DNA of 64,000 nt, taken from Pseudobutyrivibrio sp. MD2005. Its GTDB lineage: Bacteria; Bacillota; Clostridia; Lachnospirales; Lachnospiraceae. Positions 34,891 through 43,438 of the stretch are shown here, piece by piece; position 1 is the stretch's first letter, and every line of letters starts with the position of its first letter. The stretch is taken from NCBI RefSeq assembly GCF_000621865.1, contig NZ_JHXE01000001.1:248001-312000 (forward strand), given 5' to 3'. The notes beneath the pieces are model-generated. The model was given only the letters and a program-made list of their open reading frames with translations. It was not told the origin of the DNA and did not search any database. The translations under genes and the position numbers were made by a program.

Positions 34891-36351
34891 TTGAAAGAGA
34901 ATAGTACTAAAAGAAATATAGCCATAATGGTAATTGCGGTTCTTACACCTATATTAGGAATGGCTTTATATATGCTTAAATATAAAGTCGGAGTCGGAGA
35001 TATATCAATCGCTTGCTCAGATTGGAATGATGAACTATGGTATTATAAAATGATTGAGGCGATGGTTCGTTACGGACTTCCTCAGGGATACTACGGTTAC
35101 AATGAAAGCCATGCCATTTGGGGCAACTTAGGTGGTTGGAGTATAGCAATGTATTTGCCATTTGTTGCAATTGGTAAGCTTGTTGGGTGGAATTACATGA
35201 CTCCTGTAGTAATAAACCTTGTATTATGGCTTGCATCTTTTGTATTGTTTGCAGTTGCTTTACGTCCATCTCTTAAGCAGCAGGTTTTTGTTGGCTTAGT
35301 ATGGTTAAGTTATTCAATTAATATTAGATACATCTTTTCAGCTACACCAGAGACACTTATAACAGTATGTTTCTTGTGGGTTGCAATTGCGTTTGTTAAG
35401 CTTTATAAGAATCCTAAGTCTTTAGGTTGGTTGATATTTGCAGATGTTGTATTAGTTTATCTCACATTAATGAGAGGCTATTACATACTTTTCATAGTTT
35501 GTATTCTCGCTATACTATACAATGATAGCAAAAAGATTAGCTTAAATATCATCATACAGGTGATTGTAGCTTTAGTAGCAGCAGTAGGCTTTGTGCTCAT
35601 AGTACACTTCTGCTTGGCAGAATACTTTGTTCCAGATATTAATACAGAATGGCTTACACATCCAAAGGCATTTGTAAAGCTTAACCTTATGGGCTTTATC
35701 GAAAGCCTACAGTATATGTGGGAGGCAGTGCTTTTAAAGAATATGCGTGGCTCTTGGTATATTATCTATCTATTGGTAGTGCCATTTATCATTCGCAGAT
35801 GCATTAAGAATAAAAACATTGTCGATTATTCACTTTTATTCTCATGGGTTGCACTTATAATCGCAATGTGGACTCTTTATACAGCAAAGGAAGGCTGCAG
35901 ACATTTAATGGCATATTGCATGATAGCAGTTATGCTTATAGCTTATTCTGAAGTTCAATTGAAAGCATCATATATTATGATAGCTGTTCTTATATATACT
36001 AATTGGTTCTCAACAGATGCTCATTTTACAGAGCTGATACCAGAGAACAAGGCTTTAATCGAAGCTATAGAAGATGGACATGAAAAACTTAGCAAGGTAA
36101 TGGAATTAAGCGATAATGAGTGGGATAATACAGTCATCTCTACTAGATTGACATATTCTAATGATATGTATGCCATCCCAGAGGGCTTCGCATTAAATAG
36201 TTGCTTAGATGATTATGTCCGTGAAAATTGGGATAATCTCAATAGTAAATATATTGCATACAGCCCAGAGGGAGATTTAAATGATTTCCTAGCTGAGCGA
36301 TGCGAAGTTATTGCAACATACGGAGATACAATTGTATATAAAATAAGATAA
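34891..36351 (+). CDS. Polytopic membrane protein, GT-C-like
   Basis: This 486-residue protein has about 10 hydrophobic segments. The first outer loop carries ACSDWNDELWYYKM, an acidic pair after the first helix, the usual catalytic position of GT-C enzymes. A short soluble tail follows (ELIPENKALIEAIEDG onward). TTG 34891 starts directly after the previous stop, with GGAGGA about eight bases upstream. It is followed by a polyprenyl-phosphate type GT2 at 36367, suggesting a donor-maker and transferase pair. No closer family is recognised. Confidence 0.65.
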   Translation: MKENSTKRNIAIMVIAVLTPILGMALYMLKYKVGVGDISIACSDWNDELWYYKMIEAMVRYGLPQGYYGYNESHAIWGNLGGWSIAMYLPFVAIGKLVGWNYMTPVVINLVLWLASFVLFAVALRPSLKQQVFVGLVWLSYSINIRYIFSATPETLITVCFLWVAIAFVKLYKNPKSLGWLIFADVVLVYLTLMRGYYILFIVCILAILYNDSKKISLNIIIQVIVALVAAVGFVLIVHFCLAEYFVPDINTEWLTHPKAFVKLNLMGFIESLQYMWEAVLLKNMRGSWYIIYLLVVPFIIRRCIKNKNIVDYSLLFSWVALIIAMWTLYTAKEGCRHLMAYCMIAVMLIAYSEVQLKASYIMIAVLIYTNWFSTDAHFTELIPENKALIEAIEDGHEKLSKVMELSDNEWDNTVISTRLTYSNDMYAIPEGFALNSCLDDYVRENWDNLNSKYIAYSPEGDLNDFLAERCEVIATYGDTIVYKIR

Positions 36352-36366
36352 GCAGTGAGGTTTTAT

Positions 36367-37305
36367 ATGTTTGATAAAAAGATATCTTTCGTAATTCCAT
36401 GCTACTATTCGCAGGATACTATCAAAGATGTAGTAGATGATATACGTAAAGAGTTTCCAAAGACAGATTATAATATTGAGATAGTGCTTGTTAATGATGG
36501 CTCAAAGGATAATACTTTCAACGTATTAAAGTCATTAGCAGATGAAGATAGCCGCATTGTGGCAATCAATCAGTCTAAGAACTTCGGGCAGGATGCTACC
36601 ACAATGTGTGGCCTTACTAATGCTACTGGTGATTACATGGTAGTGCTTGATGATGACGGTCAGAATCCTCCATCAGAAGCACATAAGCTGCTTGATGAAA
36701 TCGAAAAGGGCTATGAGGCTGTATTTGCAAAGTACCATGTAAAAAAAGATTCTGCATTTAAAAAGTTTGGTCATGACCTAAATGATAAGATGGTTACATC
36801 TTTGATTGGTAAGCCTAAGGATATAGAGCTTAACAGCTATTTTGTTATCACAGCTTTTGTAAGAGACCAGATGATTAAGTATAAGGGCGCATATCCTTAT
36901 ATTTGGGGACTTATTCTTAGAGCGACAGATAATGTTGCAAACGTATTTGTTGAGCATAAAGCTCGTGAAGTTGGTAAGAGCACATATACTTTAAGTAAGC
37001 TTATTGGCTTATGGTTTGATGGATTTATTTCATTTTCAATCAAGCCTCTTAGAGTTACATCTGTGCTTGGCGTTTTTGCAACAATAGTAGGATTTGTTTT
37101 ACTTGCGATTATTGTGGTTAGAACATTGCTAAACGGTGATGTGGAAGGCTGGACATCAATGATGGCTGCTATATTAATCATGAGCGGAATGCAGATGTTG
37201 ATGCTTGGAATGTTAGGTGAATACGTAGGAAGAATCTTCATTAACGGTAACAATTCACCACAATTTATTATCAAGGAAAAGTACACTAAGGAGTCAGAAG
37301 ACTAG
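36367..37305 (+). CDS. Polyprenyl-phosphate glycosyltransferase (GT2, DPM1/ArnC-like)
   Basis: It is predicted to charge undecaprenyl phosphate with one sugar for use outside the membrane. The 312-residue protein has FVIPCYYSQDTI, LVNDGSKDNTF, NFGQDATTMCGL and VLDDDGQNPP as the GT2 nucleotide-sugar site. Two C-terminal hydrophobic segments (about 225-285) end in GMLGEYVGRIF, typical of GtrB/ArnC/DPM1 enzymes. ATG 36367 follows GAGG at six bases and is preferred over an upstream GTG. It is next to a GT-C-like gene upstream, and its stop overlaps the GTG of the sugar transferase at 37305. Confidence 0.9.
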   Translation: MFDKKISFVIPCYYSQDTIKDVVDDIRKEFPKTDYNIEIVLVNDGSKDNTFNVLKSLADEDSRIVAINQSKNFGQDATTMCGLTNATGDYMVVLDDDGQNPPSEAHKLLDEIEKGYEAVFAKYHVKKDSAFKKFGHDLNDKMVTSLIGKPKDIELNSYFVITAFVRDQMIKYKGAYPYIWGLILRATDNVANVFVEHKAREVGKSTYTLSKLIGLWFDGFISFSIKPLRVTSVLGVFATIVGFVLLAIIVVRTLLNGDVEGWTSMMAAILIMSGMQMLMLGMLGEYVGRIFINGNNSPQFIIKEKYTKESED

Positions 37306-38678
37306 TGAAAAACAAAAATACCATCAGAAAAATCGAAAGCTTAATAGAGTTATGTATACTTACTTTTGTTTACTTGTATATCTACTGGAATCACATTTTC
37401 AACTGGAATGATTTTCATCCTATGTGGGGCCGTGGTAAGTATGTATTCATGGGTGTATATTTCATCCTTAATCTTGTGATTATACATTTGTGCGATGGAT
37501 TCAAATATGGAATTCTTAGAATGGCAGATGTGTTGTTTTCACAGTGGATTGCCATCGGTATTTCAAACGTAATCACCTATTTACAGCTTTCATTGATGGC
37601 TAACAGAATGATTTCTATTAAGCCTATTATAGGGCTTACGGCTATTGATTATGTGATTTCGGGAATATTTGTATATATTTTCTTTTTTATTTATTACAGA
37701 CATTCCAAAGCTAGCAAGCTTTTGATGGTATATGGAGTGAAGGAATCGGTTGGGCTCAAGCTGAAAATGGATACTCGCTCAGATAGTTACAATATTAAAA
37801 AGATTATTAGCATTGAAGAAGGTTTAGATGCCATCTTCAAAGAGCTTGAAAATTTTGATGGTATCGTTATTTCCGATGTTAGTGCAGAGCAGCGAAACGA
37901 TTTGCTTAAGTATTGCTACATGCATGAAATCGAAACATATATTACACCAAAGATTTCAGATGTAATCATTGCAGGTGGCGAGGATATTCATCAGTTTGAT
38001 ACCCCACTTACTATGATTAATACAAAGGGCCTTGCGCCTGAGCAAGAGCTTGTTAAGAGATTTTTTGATGTACTGCTTTGTGCAATTGCGGCAGTAGTAC
38101 TTTCACCACTTATGGTTATTGTTGCCATTGCAATTAAGCTTGAAGATCACGGCGCTGTCTTTTATAAGCAGGCTCGTGTAACAAAAGATGGTAAGGTATT
38201 TGATATCCTTAAATTCCGTAGCATGGTCGAAGATGCAGAGCAGCGTCCAGCTACAGATGACGACGATAGAATTACAAAGGTAGGTCACGTGATTCGTGCT
38301 ACAAGAATCGATGAGCTACCACAGATTTTCAACATTATAAAGGGCGACATGTCTATTGTGGGACCACGTCCAGAGCGAACAGAGCATGTTGAAAAATATA
38401 CAGCAGCTATACCAGAGTTTGAATTTAGAAGTAAAGTAAAGGGCGGCCTTACAGGCTTTGCTCAGATTTACGGCAAGTACAACACATCAGCTTACGATAA
38501 GATTAAGCTTGATTTGATGTATATTGAAAACTATAGTTTCTTGTTAGATGTAAAGCTTATTCTTATGACTATAAGAATTGTTTTCAAGAAAGAAAGCACA
38601 GAGGGCTTTGATAAGATTGCATCTGCAGATGAGATATTAGCATCTATTGATGCAAGCAGCAGTAAAAAAGAGGACTAA
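37305..38678 (+). CDS. Polyprenyl glycosylphosphotransferase (initiating sugar transferase), copy 2
   Basis: This 457-residue second initiating enzyme has four N-terminal membrane segments (15-130), a Rossmann middle domain, and the catalytic C-terminal sugar transferase domain with DILKFRSMVEDAEQRP, RIDELPQ (D336, E337) and VGPRPERTE. Length and layout match the enzyme at 13538, but the N-terminal segments differ strongly. GTG 37305 overlaps the upstream TAG by one base. Two initiators imply two glycan types or two starter sugars in this locus. Confidence 0.92.
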   Translation: MKNKNTIRKIESLIELCILTFVYLYIYWNHIFNWNDFHPMWGRGKYVFMGVYFILNLVIIHLCDGFKYGILRMADVLFSQWIAIGISNVITYLQLSLMANRMISIKPIIGLTAIDYVISGIFVYIFFFIYYRHSKASKLLMVYGVKESVGLKLKMDTRSDSYNIKKIISIEEGLDAIFKELENFDGIVISDVSAEQRNDLLKYCYMHEIETYITPKISDVIIAGGEDIHQFDTPLTMINTKGLAPEQELVKRFFDVLLCAIAAVVLSPLMVIVAIAIKLEDHGAVFYKQARVTKDGKVFDILKFRSMVEDAEQRPATDDDDRITKVGHVIRATRIDELPQIFNIIKGDMSIVGPRPERTEHVEKYTAAIPEFEFRSKVKGGLTGFAQIYGKYNTSAYDKIKLDLMYIENYSFLLDVKLILMTIRIVFKKESTEGFDKIASADEILASIDASSSKKED

Positions 38679-38681
38679 ATT

Positions 38682-39767
38682 TTGAGAACATTACAGAATA
38701 CAGAATTTGAGTATGAAGTTGATTTAAAACTGAAAAACATATTGATAATCATGCCAAATTTCTATTCCTACCAAACTAAGATTAGAGATGATATGATTGC
38801 CCGCGGGGCAAATGTCATGTTTTATGACGAGGAGCCTGAGCGCTCCAAGTTCCTGATTCTGCAGAGATTGGGCAAGCTTTTCAAAAAGAGCAACATCTTC
38901 GAGAAGTTCAATAAGGAGCTTGCAAGCAGAATTATTGCAGAGATGCCAGCAGGCGGCTATGATTATTTTCTTGTTATCAGAGGCAATATAATCACCGAAG
39001 AGACGGTAAATACAATCAATGCAAATGCTCTAAAGGAAGGTGCTAAGACTATTTACTATGCTTGGGATTCATTTGAGAACATGAACCACAAGGGTGAGCT
39101 TGGCAGATTATTCGACCACCGAGCAACATTTGATTCAGTAGATGCCAAAAATCATTCTGACTATGAGCTACTTCCATTGTTCTACTCAGATGATTTTGAT
39201 GCCACATTAGTTGATAAGGATGTAGAAAACAAATACGATTACGCGTCAGTATCTGCATTTTTCCCATTTAGATATCGTTATTTCAAGGCCTTCAAGGAGG
39301 CTAATCCAGATAAGAAGCTTTTCTTAAAGCTTTATTTAGCACCTAGTGTGTACAAGGGAAAGAAATTTACAGATCCAAAGCTTGTAAAGAATCTTGATAT
39401 GGATATCGTAAGCTTCGAACCTTTCTCACCACAAGACATTCGTGATGCTTGCCTTCACTCAAAGGCAGTATTAGATTTAGCAAATGAGACACAGCAGGGG
39501 CTCACAATGCGTACCATGGAAACACTTGGTATCAAACGCAAAATCGTTACAAATAATGTTTATTTGAAGGACTACGAGTTCTACAACAGCGATAATGCAA
39601 TTGTCCTAGAAGACCTTGCGAAAAAGGCTGATGAAGCAGAAGCTTCAGGCGATTACTCAGCCTTCGTATTGCCAGATAGCGCATGGCTGGATAAACCATA
39701 TGTGGAGAACGAAGACCTCCGCAAACGCTACAGCATTCATGCATGGTTGGATAATCTATTTCGTTAA
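38682..39767 (+). CDS. CgeB-like glycosyltransferase family protein
   Basis: This 361-residue soluble protein has NILIIMPNFYSYQTKIRDDM at the start and YYAWDSFENMNHKGELGRLFD, TFDSVDAKNH, LKLYLAPSVYKGKKF and SKAVLDLANETQQGLTMRTMETLG. The last is an EX7E-like donor site seen in CgeB/DUF3880-type capsule transferases. TTG 38682 follows GAGG at about nine bases. It closes the operon before a structured repeat. The fold call is reasonable; substrate is unknown. Confidence 0.75.
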   Translation: MRTLQNTEFEYEVDLKLKNILIIMPNFYSYQTKIRDDMIARGANVMFYDEEPERSKFLILQRLGKLFKKSNIFEKFNKELASRIIAEMPAGGYDYFLVIRGNIITEETVNTINANALKEGAKTIYYAWDSFENMNHKGELGRLFDHRATFDSVDAKNHSDYELLPLFYSDDFDATLVDKDVENKYDYASVSAFFPFRYRYFKAFKEANPDKKLFLKLYLAPSVYKGKKFTDPKLVKNLDMDIVSFEPFSPQDIRDACLHSKAVLDLANETQQGLTMRTMETLGIKRKIVTNNVYLKDYEFYNSDNAIVLEDLAKKADEAEASGDYSAFVLPDSAWLDKPYVENEDLRKRYSIHAWLDNLFR

Positions 39768-39810
39768 CGTAGACTTGGGTAATATATCAATTGGTAAATA
39801 GTTTAGATGA

Positions 39811-39956
39811 GTCGGCTTGAGATTGAATAACATACTGTTTATGAGACCGTGGAGCAACGTCAGCACTTAGTGAGCGAAGCGAACTTAGTACTGCTACGTT
39901 GCGCAAAGAGCGAAAGCGTGTCGAATAAACAGTGTGGTGTTCAATAGAAAGACGAC
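39811..39956 (+). repeat. Nested inverted-repeat element, family 3, copy 2 (long)
   Basis: The outer stem is GTCGGCTT 39811-39818 with AAGACGAC 39949-39956, one mismatch. The inner stem pairs 39822-39842 with 39925-39945 over 21 positions, with two G-U pairs and one mismatch. Inside it GCAACGT 39854-39860 pairs with ACGTTGC 39896-39902, and the apex includes GTGAGCGAAGCGAAC. Shared with the copy at 16162: a TTAGATGA flank just before the left arm, TTATGAG after the left inner arm and GAATAAAC at the right inner arm. It ends 18 bases before the next ATG. Confidence 0.78.
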
Positions 39957-39974
39957 GGATTAGAGGTACATAAG

Positions 39975-40811
39975 ATGAAGTATTTGGTGACAGGTGCAAA
40001 TGGTTATATTGGCCAAGGCGTAGTGAAGACTATGCTTGATTTAGGGGCTGAGGTTGTAGCCACAGATTTTCACACAGATGATGTGGACGAGAGAGCTAAA
40101 AGAATTGATGCAGATTTATTTAAGCTTGAAGATCCATATGGATATTTTGAAAAGCCTGATGTGGTAATTCACTTGGCTTGGCGTGATGGATTCAGACATG
40201 CATCAGCTAATCATATGAATGATTTGCCACATCATTATGAGTTCCTTGAAAAGATGTGCAAGGCTGGTATCAGAAAGCTTTGCGTTATGGGAACTATGCA
40301 TGAAGTAGGTTTTATGGAAGGTTGCATCAAGGCAGATACACCATGCGCACCGCAGTCATTGTATGGAATAGCTAAAAATGCACTTCGACAAGCTACAATT
40401 CTTCTTTGCAAAGAGAATAATACTAAGCTTCAATGGCTCAGAGGCTACTATATAGTGGGTAATGCTCATAAGGGGTGCAGCATCTTCTCAAAGCTTACAG
40501 CAGCAGCTGAGGCTGGTGATGTTACATTCCCATTCACCACAGGGCAGAATCAGTTTGATTTTACAGACTATGATTTGTTCTGCGAACAGGTTGCAAAGGC
40601 ATCTATGCAGGATGAAGTATTAGGCATTATTGAATGCTGCACAGGTAAGCCTATGAAACTTGCAGACCGTGTTGAAAAGTTTATTGAAGACAATGGATTT
40701 GCAATAAGCTTGGCATACGGCACATTCCCTGATAGACCTTATGATAGTAAGGCTGTGTGGGGAGATAACACAAAGATAGATAAGATTCTTTCGAGCTTTA
40801 AAGGAGAATGA
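39975..40811 (+). CDS. NAD-dependent sugar epimerase/reductase (extended SDR)
   Basis: This 278-residue protein has the NAD(P) motif VTGANGYIGQGVVKTM, DVVIHLAWRDGFRHAS, and the YxxxK pair in SLYGIAKNALRQA. It is short for an epimerase and resembles 6-deoxy-4-keto-sugar reductases such as those making 6-deoxytalose. The C-terminal part has QFDFTDYDLFCEQ. GAGG lies nine bases before ATG 39975. It opens a new segment after a repeat and is followed one base later by a GT2 gene. Its substrate may be dTDP-4-keto-6-deoxyglucose from RfbB; this is inferred. Confidence 0.75.
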   Translation: MKYLVTGANGYIGQGVVKTMLDLGAEVVATDFHTDDVDERAKRIDADLFKLEDPYGYFEKPDVVIHLAWRDGFRHASANHMNDLPHHYEFLEKMCKAGIRKLCVMGTMHEVGFMEGCIKADTPCAPQSLYGIAKNALRQATILLCKENNTKLQWLRGYYIVGNAHKGCSIFSKLTAAAEAGDVTFPFTTGQNQFDFTDYDLFCEQVAKASMQDEVLGIIECCTGKPMKLADRVEKFIEDNGFAISLAYGTFPDRPYDSKAVWGDNTKIDKILSSFKGE

Positions 40812-40812
40812 G

Positions 40813-41772
40813 ATGAAACCAGTACTTTATATTGTAATACCTTGCTACAATGAAGAAGAAGTTCTTCCAATTACAGCACCTTTGTTTTTGGATAAGATTA
40901 AGGAACTTGTATCCTTAGAAAAAGTTGATGATAAATCACGCATAATGTTTGTAAATGATGGTTCAAAGGATAAAACATGGGAAATTATTAAGGATTTAGC
41001 TAAACAGGATGAGCACTTTGTAGGAATCACACAGAGCCGTAACCGTGGTCATCAGAATGCTGTGTTGGCTGGCCTTATGGAAGCAAAGGAACTATGTGAC
41101 ATCACTATCTCAATCGACTGCGACGGCCAGGACGATATTAATGCTATGAATGAAATGGTAGATGCTTATGCTGACGGCTGTGAGATTGTTTATGGTGTTA
41201 GAAATAAGCGTGATACAGACACATTCTTTAAGCGTTTTACAGCAGAAAGCTTCTATAAGCTTTTAAATGGAATGGGTGCAGAGGTTGTATTCAACCATGC
41301 TGATTATAGATTGGTTTCGTCAAAGGTATTAAAGGAATTTGCCAATTTCAAAGAGGTTAATATTTTCCTTAGAGGAATGTTTCCACTTGTTGGATTTAAG
41401 AGCACTAGCGTATATTACGCACGTAATGAGCGTATTGCAGGAGAAAGCCATTATCCTCTTTCAAAGATGCTTAGTCTTGCTTTTGATGGAATCACAAGTC
41501 TTAGCATAAAGCCAATCAGAATGATTACTGGCTTTGGTATTTTTGTAGCTTTTATAAGCCTTTTACTCATTATTTATTCTATCGTTCAGCATTTCATGGG
41601 TAACACATTAGGCGGTTGGACAAGTACTATGATAGCGGTATGTTTCCTTGGAGGAATTCAGCTTATTTCTCTTGGTGTAATTGGTGAGTATGTTGGAAAG
41701 ACATACATGGAGACTAAACAAAGACCTAGATATATCATTAGTGAGAAAACATATGAAGATTCAGATAGATAA
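40813..41772 (+). CDS. Polyprenyl-phosphate glycosyltransferase (GT2, GtrB-like)
   Basis: This 319-residue enzyme has YIVIPCYNEEEVLPITAPLF, FVNDGSKDKTW, SRNRGHQNAVLAGL, and the DxD-type SIDCDGQDDINAM. Two C-terminal membrane segments (about 235-295) end in GVIGEYVGKTYMETKQRPRY, the hallmark of GtrB/CsbB-type enzymes that make undecaprenyl-phosphate sugars. Its end overlaps the next gene by 20 bases, so the downstream GT-C-like protein is coupled to it and may be its user. Confidence 0.92.
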   Translation: MKPVLYIVIPCYNEEEVLPITAPLFLDKIKELVSLEKVDDKSRIMFVNDGSKDKTWEIIKDLAKQDEHFVGITQSRNRGHQNAVLAGLMEAKELCDITISIDCDGQDDINAMNEMVDAYADGCEIVYGVRNKRDTDTFFKRFTAESFYKLLNGMGAEVVFNHADYRLVSSKVLKEFANFKEVNIFLRGMFPLVGFKSTSVYYARNERIAGESHYPLSKMLSLAFDGITSLSIKPIRMITGFGIFVAFISLLLIIYSIVQHFMGNTLGGWTSTMIAVCFLGGIQLISLGVIGEYVGKTYMETKQRPRYIISEKTYEDSDR

Positions 41773-43438
41773 TAAGAAGAAAACAATAATCATTGCTATT
41801 CACATTTTATTAACCTTTCTATTTGAAAGGTTAATTTTTGTTTTTTCATGGGATAACATTTTATTTAGAACAACACAGCCTAAAAATTATATTTTGGGTG
41901 ATAAAACAGAAATGATAATGGTTTACATATTATCTAAAATATGCTCTATTGTAATAATTGTTTTGCTATGGAAATTAATTTTTTTAATTAAAGAAAAAAG
42001 AATAAGAAAAGATGTAATAAAATGCTTTGGAAGTATTTTTTTAGTGGGATTAATAATTGGTGTAATTGTATTTCCAGATAATTTTGGTATGGAAGTTGAT
42101 AATTATGGCGTGTATGCGTTGGCAATCCGTTTTTTGCCAACGTATTGGCATTCAATATATACAGGTATTATTTATGCCGGTTGTTTAATGGTATTGCCTA
42201 ATCCAATATCTATATTTATTTTTCAATGGCTACTTCTTATAGTAGTAATTGCATATATATACAACGGTATTTCTGAATTGACTAATGGTAATAGTATTAA
42301 ATATATCCCGTTGGTACTTTTGTTAGTTCCAGAGACATATGAGTTAGTATTTAATGCTTATAGGAATAACTATTATACAATTATTTGTATGTTTTATTTT
42401 TCGTATATTTTCTTTTATTTTCAAAACAAAAAAGGAAATAGAATTAATATAAGTATTATTTTTTTGTCTTGTTTCATAATGATATGGAGAACAGAAGGTA
42501 TAATAATTGGCGTATTTGGGTTGTTTTTCATGATATGCTTTTGTATGAAGATATCAAAAAAAGAATTATTTAAAATATGTATCTTATGCATTGTTATATT
42601 TTCCGTTTTGAATGGAATCCAGAACATTGGAGCAAAAAAGTATTATGGGAAAGACTATCAAATTGTAAGTACTATAAACGTATTAAATAATATACTAAAT
42701 GATGAAAAGGCGATTATTACTAAGTCTGAAATTGACAAAATCAATGCTTGTGTACCAGCTCAAATAATAAAAGAAACTGGAATAGATGGATATCGTAATT
42801 ATAATTACTTGATGGGGAGGAAAGATGGAAATCAAACCCTAATGTCAGAATCAGATTCAACTAATTATATTAGTAGTTATTATAGTATAGTAAAAAACAA
42901 CTTTGTTGATTATATTTATAAGCAAATTAGTAGTTATTTTTACTGTATAGATTTTCCATTTGTTGATAAGACTCATATATTTCAAGGAAAGCCAACAATT
43001 GTTTTGCCGCAGTATACTGATTTACGTAATATAGAAGGAAGAGATGATATTCTAGGTGTATGGTTAGTCGGTAAATGGGATAAGAATGAGGTGAGAAAAA
43101 GTATTAGTGTTGTTATAAGAAATACGTGCTATAGTTGGCAATTGTTTATTAAAACAACACATATAGGAACACTTTATAGAATGCTAGTAATGTTAGGAAT
43201 AATTCGAATGTTTACATATGAATTGACATGTTTTGTGAAGAAAACTGATTATAATATATATGGTTTGATTATGTCGTTAGGGATTATTTTGGAACTATTG
43301 GCGGTTATAGCTTTTATGCCAGAAGGAAGGCTGTACTATTTATTCCCTATGATGTATAGTGCTTTTTGGGTAATTGCTTTTAATACTATAGATATTAGGG
43401 CATTACGATTGATTAATAAGGGGGACGTTGATGATTAA
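41753..43438 (+). CDS. AT-rich polytopic membrane protein, GT-C-like
   Basis: This 561-residue protein has about 12 hydrophobic segments, with FPDNFGMEVDNYGVYALAIR as the first long outer loop and a lysine-rich inner part. ATG 41753 is chosen because a longer frame would overlap the GT2 gene deeply; the start has no strong Shine-Dalgarno. Base composition is strikingly AT-rich (42421-42480 has 10 G+C in 60), unlike leuA (27 in 60 at 5101-5160). That suggests horizontal acquisition. No specific family is recognised; coupling to the GT2 gene suggests use of its lipid-linked product. Confidence 0.6.
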   Translation: MKIQIDNKKKTIIIAIHILLTFLFERLIFVFSWDNILFRTTQPKNYILGDKTEMIMVYILSKICSIVIIVLLWKLIFLIKEKRIRKDVIKCFGSIFLVGLIIGVIVFPDNFGMEVDNYGVYALAIRFLPTYWHSIYTGIIYAGCLMVLPNPISIFIFQWLLLIVVIAYIYNGISELTNGNSIKYIPLVLLLVPETYELVFNAYRNNYYTIICMFYFSYIFFYFQNKKGNRINISIIFLSCFIMIWRTEGIIIGVFGLFFMICFCMKISKKELFKICILCIVIFSVLNGIQNIGAKKYYGKDYQIVSTINVLNNILNDEKAIITKSEIDKINACVPAQIIKETGIDGYRNYNYLMGRKDGNQTLMSESDSTNYISSYYSIVKNNFVDYIYKQISSYFYCIDFPFVDKTHIFQGKPTIVLPQYTDLRNIEGRDDILGVWLVGKWDKNEVRKSISVVIRNTCYSWQLFIKTTHIGTLYRMLVMLGIIRMFTYELTCFVKKTDYNIYGLIMSLGIILELLAVIAFMPEGRLYYLFPMMYSAFWVIAFNTIDIRALRLINKGDVDD

